From Nitrospira sp. UBA2083 (GTDB lineage: Bacteria > Nitrospirota > Nitrospiria > Nitrospirales > Nitrospiraceae): 9,632 nt of DNA. The position numbers were made by a program, and so were the translations under genes. The stretch covers positions 1-9,632 of the forward strand of contig DCZN01000103.1 in the NCBI GenBank assembly GCA_002331625.1, in the 5' to 3' direction. The notes beneath the pieces were generated by a model that saw only the letters and a program-made list of their open reading frames with translations, was not told where the DNA came from and searched no databases. Positions 6,580-9,632 of this stretch are shown in pieces (position 1 is the first letter of the stretch; each line of letters opens with the position of its first letter).

Positions 6580-7830
6580 TTGAAAATCGGGGGAGCCATT
6601 CTATGTCTAGCGCTAGCAAGCGTCGCTGTAAGCGCCTGCACCAGCGTATTGCCTTCGTTTACAAGCCCAACAAATCAGAAGTCATCTACCGCTCCGAACT
6701 GCAATGACGCCGTGTGGGACTGGGCAAGTTCAGGTGAAATAGTTGTTATGGTTAGCTTATCTGGTGGCGGAAAACGAGCAGCGGCTCTCGCTTATGGTGC
6801 ACTTTTGGGGATTGAAAAGGTATCCTTCAAGCTTCCGAATGGGACAGATTCCAATCTCTTTCAACAAGTAGATTTTATTGCTGGCGTGTCAGGCGGAGCA
6901 ACAGTGGCTACTCACTATGCAATCAACAAACAGTTTCCTGAACGTTTTCATTTGTTTTCAGATTTCCTCTACGAAAAAACCGAGCGCCATCTAATCCTTC
7001 AATCTCTATTTCCATTTAATTGGTTCCACTCTGCTGCATATATCCAAGGCAATTACTTTGACTCAGCCCTCTACGAAAAAAAACAATTTAAGGACCTGCC
7101 TAACTGGCCGTATCTGATCATTGGTTCAACGGACCTTTCAAAGGGAGGAGGGTTCTACTTTTCACGCACTGAATTCTCCTGCATCGGATCAGACTTAGAC
7201 AAATACCAGCTAGGGCACGCTGTTGCCGCCTCTGCGGCGTTTCCATTATTTATTGGCACTATGCCGCTGGAGAACTTCAATTTCCCTCCAGATGAACTCT
7301 CACGAGAATTAAACCGTGATAGGGGACACTATCTGCATTTATCAGACGGAGGCGTAACAGATAATCTGGCCATCAATCCCTATATCCCTCTCTTACATAA
7401 GGGCTACCTGATTGGGGATCAGTCAGGTCAACCCAGGAAACTGGCTAAGACGCTCATATGGGTTAGGGTCGATGGTAGTTCCCACGTGGAACCCACTTTT
7501 GATAATTCATTTGTGACCCGAAGCGTCGCTTCACGTATGGAACGAGCCTTAGATGTGGTTTTTGAACAGCAGGTAAGTGAAACTACCAAAAAAATTGAAT
7601 GTGAGTTCACTTCTAAGCTTGACGTCTTGGGGATCAGCTATATCCCGTTTAGAGTTGACCTGCGTGATGCACCCGATGATATTAAGAACAGGCTCCGCCA
7701 GATCCCTACAAGATGGACCTTGGACTCGGAGGACATTAAATTGCTGATCGAGGCCGGCGAAAGAATGATATCTGACCAGAGAAAGGCTATTGAGGACACA
7801 CAAGAGGCCTTTGAAAAACATGGCCCCTAG
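6580..7830 (+). CDS. Patatin-like phospholipase, lipoprotein
   Basis: The 416-aa product starts at TTG and carries a lipoprotein signal, MKIGGAILCLALASVAVSAC, with lipidated Cys20 and Thr at +2 (outer membrane sorting expected). The patatin hallmarks are all present: oxyanion-hole SGGGKR (residues 61-66), the nucleophile elbow GVSGG with Ser104, and the dyad aspartate in SDGG (Asp256). In this family these residues hydrolyse acyl esters of phospholipids or related lipids, so an active enzyme is likely. Residues after about 290 (WVRVDGSSHVEPTF ... MERALDVVFEQQ) are a C-terminal extension without a motif I know. No secretion-system gene lies nearby. Its neighbour upstream encodes a small exported protein that could be a partner or inhibitor, but this is only inferred from proximity. 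Codon use is AT-richer than in the acyltransferase and RTX genes. Confidence 0.9.
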   Translation: MKIGGAILCLALASVAVSACTSVLPSFTSPTNQKSSTAPNCNDAVWDWASSGEIVVMVSLSGGGKRAAALAYGALLGIEKVSFKLPNGTDSNLFQQVDFIAGVSGGATVATHYAINKQFPERFHLFSDFLYEKTERHLILQSLFPFNWFHSAAYIQGNYFDSALYEKKQFKDLPNWPYLIIGSTDLSKGGGFYFSRTEFSCIGSDLDKYQLGHAVAASAAFPLFIGTMPLENFNFPPDELSRELNRDRGHYLHLSDGGVTDNLAINPYIPLLHKGYLIGDQSGQPRKLAKTLIWVRVDGSSHVEPTFDNSFVTRSVASRMERALDVVFEQQVSETTKKIECEFTSKLDVLGISYIPFRVDLRDAPDDIKNRLRQIPTRWTLDSEDIKLLIEAGERMISDQRKAIEDTQEAFEKHGP

Positions 7831-7925
7831 TCCAAGTGCATCCAGTAAAGATCAGATGTTGTGGAAGGATCTGGTTTCAACCTGATGCAAAACGCCGTAA
7901 CGCACGTGTCCCTCGCATGATTGGC
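7831..7925. other. 3' flank of patatin gene
   Basis: No terminator or gene is visible between the patatin stop and the forward motif copy at 7926. Confidence 0.4.
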
Positions 7926-7950
7926 GTCAGGTATGCGTATTGACTCATTA
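7926..7950 (+). repeat. RAYT-linked motif copy 4 (forward orientation)
   Basis: Reads gtcaggtatgcgtattgact then catta. The core is the inverse complement of the copies at 6021 and 8840, so with 8840-8865 it bounds a unit of about 940 bp as an inverted pair. The RAYT start ATG lies 36 bp after the TGAC of the motif. Confidence 0.7.
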
Positions 7951-7976
7951 TAACTCCACCCGCCCCGCTCTCCCCA

Positions 7977-8183
7977 ATGGCCATCAAGGCACGCCTCGAT
8001 GGCCCCGGCGGGTTCAATCACGTCCTCGCTCGTGGGAATCGCCGCGCCACGATCTTCCATGACCACGCGGATTACCGCGCCTATCTGGAACGCCTCGAGC
8101 GCTATCGCCAACGCGATGGCGTGACCCAGCATGCTTACGTCCTCATGCCCGACCTCATGGCTCTACAGCATAACCTTCTCTGA
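7977..8183 (+). pseudogene. RAYT (IS200-like Y1 transposase) 5' fragment 2, truncated
   Basis: An open frame of 68 codons whose first ~58 residues (RLDGPGGFNHVLARGNRRAT, then IFHDHADYRAYLE and RQRDGVTQHAYVLMP) are the N-terminus of a REP-associated tyrosine transposase; intact relatives are about three times longer. Homology ends near 8150, immediately before the HxH motif expected after LMPN, and the last 10 codons read into repeat B. The HUH pair and catalytic tyrosine are missing, so it cannot be an active transposase. Of the three fragments here it alone keeps its frame. Confidence 0.85.
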
Positions 8184-8866
8184 AAAGGAGACAGTTCAAA
8201 AAGAAGAATCTTCTGGCAGTGGCCTTGACCGAGTGTTCCAACCTTCTCCTCGCTAACGATCTCGTTACGCCGTAACCTTTGCTGTCCCTTTCTGCCGCAA
8301 GTCTGTCCATCCTGCTGTCCGCTTTCGCCGCAGGCAATCCAGTGCAATCAGTAAGCGCGATATCTCAATGGTGAAACACCTCTTACCATTCCAAACTGGA
8401 AGGTTCTGCACTGGGTCAACCGGTCTCGCCGCATATCGCTTCAAATTGGCTTTCTTTCAGTGGCTTGTCGACGACGACATGAATGGGAACGTGTCTGATT
8501 CCTCAGACATGGCTATTAACCGGCGAGCAGAGATGAGCGTCGACATAACCCGAGATGGGTCGTGCTATCTCACGGGATCGGGCATGACCTTTGCCATCCT
8601 AACCATACAAGAAGTTGAAACGAGGATCAGCCCAAAGCAGTAGCAACGTCTCGCCAGCAAGTGTGATGGCCGCACAAGGGGAAGGCGCAAAGGATGAGTG
8701 AGGCATGAGTAGAAGCTCTTCATCCTATAGGCAATGATCATGGGAATGATCGGGGTGTGGTGGAGCGGAGAAGAAGGAATGATAAAAGGAAGCTCTGATG
8801 GGGACAGGCCTGATCGAATCAAGTGCTTACATGTATCCGAATAAGTCAATACGCGTGCATGGCCCA
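8168..8866. repeat. ~700-bp dispersed repeat, copy B
   Basis: Direct repeat of 5348-6046, the same length within a few bases. It follows RAYT fragment 2 at once and ends in an inverted motif copy (8840-8865). The plus-strand frame shared with copy A is open here from 8368 to a TAG at 8641-8643 (91 codons). Its conserved stretch has no gaps relative to copy A. The hairpin gatcat-ggga-atgatc is at 8736-8751. No function recognised. Confidence 0.8.
8840..8865 (-). repeat. RAYT-linked motif copy 5 (reverse orientation)
   Basis: Reads aataagtcaatacgcgtgca then tggccc. It closes repeat B, forms an inverted pair with 7926-7950, and lies about 150 bp upstream of the next gene. Confidence 0.7.
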
Positions 8867-9001
8867 TTAATTTGAGGCGTCGCTTCGCTTTGCCGCTCCA
8901 AACACGCCGGTGATCGTGAGCGTTAGCTGGTGTAGAAAGCATCGAATCTCATCCAGGCACAGACACGTCGGTGTCCGAATCGCTAAGTAATCTCATGGAC
9001 G

Positions 9002-9008
9002 AAAGGAG
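9002..9008 (+). promoter_or_regulatory. Ribosome binding site
   Basis: AAAGGAG, 6 nt before the ATG at 9015, supports the small gene that follows as real. Confidence 0.8.
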
Positions 9009-9014
9009 TGAGCT

Positions 9015-9395
9015 ATGCCTAACGGCCCCAAGAGACAGATTATCAAGACCGGCTTTGCCCTCTGGACGAACCTACCGAACACCGTTGTCTGGTTCGAGGC
9101 AGGAAAAGACTGGGCAGAAGGATTGATCGAAGGTAATTGGTGGGAACGTCAGGCTAGGAAGTTGGTCTTGAACTTAGTCGCGCCCGGTTTCGGGACAGCG
9201 ATGAGCTTTGTGATCGAGTTCTATCGAGGCAAGCTACGGAAATCTGTCGGTCCGAACGGGATCTGGGTTGCTGTGAAAGTGCTCAATCCAGACGCGTCTG
9301 CAGTTCCACCGCGGGTGTATGTCAAGAAACGGACCGATGCCAATAAGTTGAAGACTCCGGACCCGTGGGAACCTACGACGTGGAATGTCCTCTAG
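9015..9395 (+). CDS. Tryptophan-rich small protein of unknown function
   Basis: ATG at 9015 follows a strong RBS and gives 126 aa starting MPNGPKRQIIKTGFALWTNL. Eight tryptophans (among them NWWERQ, PWEPTTW near the C-terminus) and many lysines and arginines make it basic and aromatic. There is no signal peptide; the segment LVLNLVAPGFGTAMSFVIEF (about residues 50-69) is hydrophobic enough for a buried or membrane-associated helix. I do not recognise any family. It stands alone between motif copies 5 and 6, with a RAYT remnant on each side, in the same position as the other accessory genes. Function cannot be stated. Confidence 0.7.
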   Translation: MPNGPKRQIIKTGFALWTNLPNTVVWFEAGKDWAEGLIEGNWWERQARKLVLNLVAPGFGTAMSFVIEFYRGKLRKSVGPNGIWVAVKVLNPDASAVPPRVYVKKRTDANKLKTPDPWEPTTWNVL

Positions 9396-9439
9396 GTGGA
9401 GGGTATTGCAGTGTTCCACCACTTGCTCCGGAAACTGAG

Positions 9440-9470
9440 GTTAGGCACGCGTATTGACCTATTACAACTC
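9440..9470 (+). repeat. RAYT-linked motif copy 6 (forward orientation)
   Basis: Reads gttaggcacgcgtattgacc then tattacaactc. It matches copy 4 through the core and beyond (tta-aactc), and precedes the RAYT start by the same distance (35 bp from TGAC to ATG). Confidence 0.7.
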
Positions 9471-9489
9471 TAGCCGCCACGTTCCCAGC

Positions 9490-9600
9490 ATGACCCGCAA
9501 GCCACGACTCGACGTCCCTGGCAGGCGCTAATCATCTCCTCGCCCTCGGGAATCGCCGTGCCACGATCTTCCATGACCCTGCGGATTACCGCGCCTATCT
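9490..9600 (+). pseudogene. RAYT (IS200-like Y1 transposase) 5' fragment 3, frameshifted and cut
   Basis: From ATG 9490 the frame MTRKPRLDVPG matches a RAYT N-terminus, then a net +1 change relative to fragment 2 leads to a TAA after 13 codons. Past the shift, sequence for GNRRATIFHDPADYRAYL follows. Homology stops at about 9600, earlier than in the other two fragments, where an unrelated sequence begins. Confidence 0.8.
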
Positions 9601-9632
9601 AGCAGGATACTGAAAAAGTCCGCCAGCGTCGT
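9601..9632. other. Junction into another sequence, possibly an IS or repeat end
   Basis: At 9601 RAYT homology ends in mid-codon run and the sequence becomes agcaggatactgaaaaagtc and a few more bases to the window edge. The ctgaaaaagtccgcc core reminds me of the ends of dispersed repeats or insertion sequences in similar genomes, but only 32 bp are visible. Confidence 0.35.

Noticed and set aside
7827..8132. Minus-strand frame opposite RAYT fragment 2 (also 4452-4640)
   Set aside because: Both are antisense shadows of the RAYT sequence.
2408..9470. Motif copies as integron attC sites
   Set aside because: No GTTRRRY/RYYYAAC core pair or integrase gene is visible; the link to RAYT fragments explains them better.

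Overview
The window looks like an accessory stretch of a Gram-negative chromosome. I see no taxonomic marker gene. The GC-rich acyl-AMP ligase/acyltransferase gene, the outer-membrane-type lipoproteins, the RTX protein and the crowd of REP-associated tyrosine transposase (RAYT) remnants with their linked motif fit Nitrospira or a relative. That assignment is from memory of such genomes and is only moderately secure.

Layout. (1) 1-1700: 3' part of an AMP-ligase fused to a PlsC-type acyltransferase. (2) 1701-2499: no intact gene. A 209-bp element with perfect 16-bp terminal inverted repeats, flanked by a TTAG duplication, sits inside what was a 63-codon open frame overlapping the acyltransferase stop. 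The rest holds a strong hairpin and one copy of a RAYT-linked motif. (3) 2500-4053: an RTX-type calcium-binding, probably type I-secreted protein, followed by a rho-independent terminator. (4) 4178-4657: possible transposase tail, then a frameshifted RAYT 5' fragment ending at a motif copy. (5) 4714-5091, minus strand: small lipoprotein. (6) 5348-6046: copy A of a ~700-bp repeat, ending in the motif. (7) 6133-7830: a small secreted protein and a patatin-like lipoprotein, AT-richer than their surroundings. (8) 7926-8866: motif, RAYT 5' fragment, copy B of the ~700-bp repeat, inverted motif. (9) 9015-9395: an unknown tryptophan-rich small protein. (10) 9440-9632: motif, broken RAYT fragment, then a junction into another sequence.

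How it fits together. The genes do not form a metabolic pathway. The striking feature is the architecture: four separate accessory cassettes (RTX; lipoprotein; secreted protein plus patatin; tryptophan-rich protein) each lie next to a copy of the same GCGTATTGAC-core motif in the same orientation, and two RAYT fragments begin about 35 bp after a copy in the opposite orientation. This resembles an array of cargo genes separated by decayed RAYT/REP-type units. Three of the four cassettes encode proteins with export signals, so the cargo is mostly destined for the envelope or outside. Whether the units brought the cargo or only accumulated between genes cannot be decided from this window.
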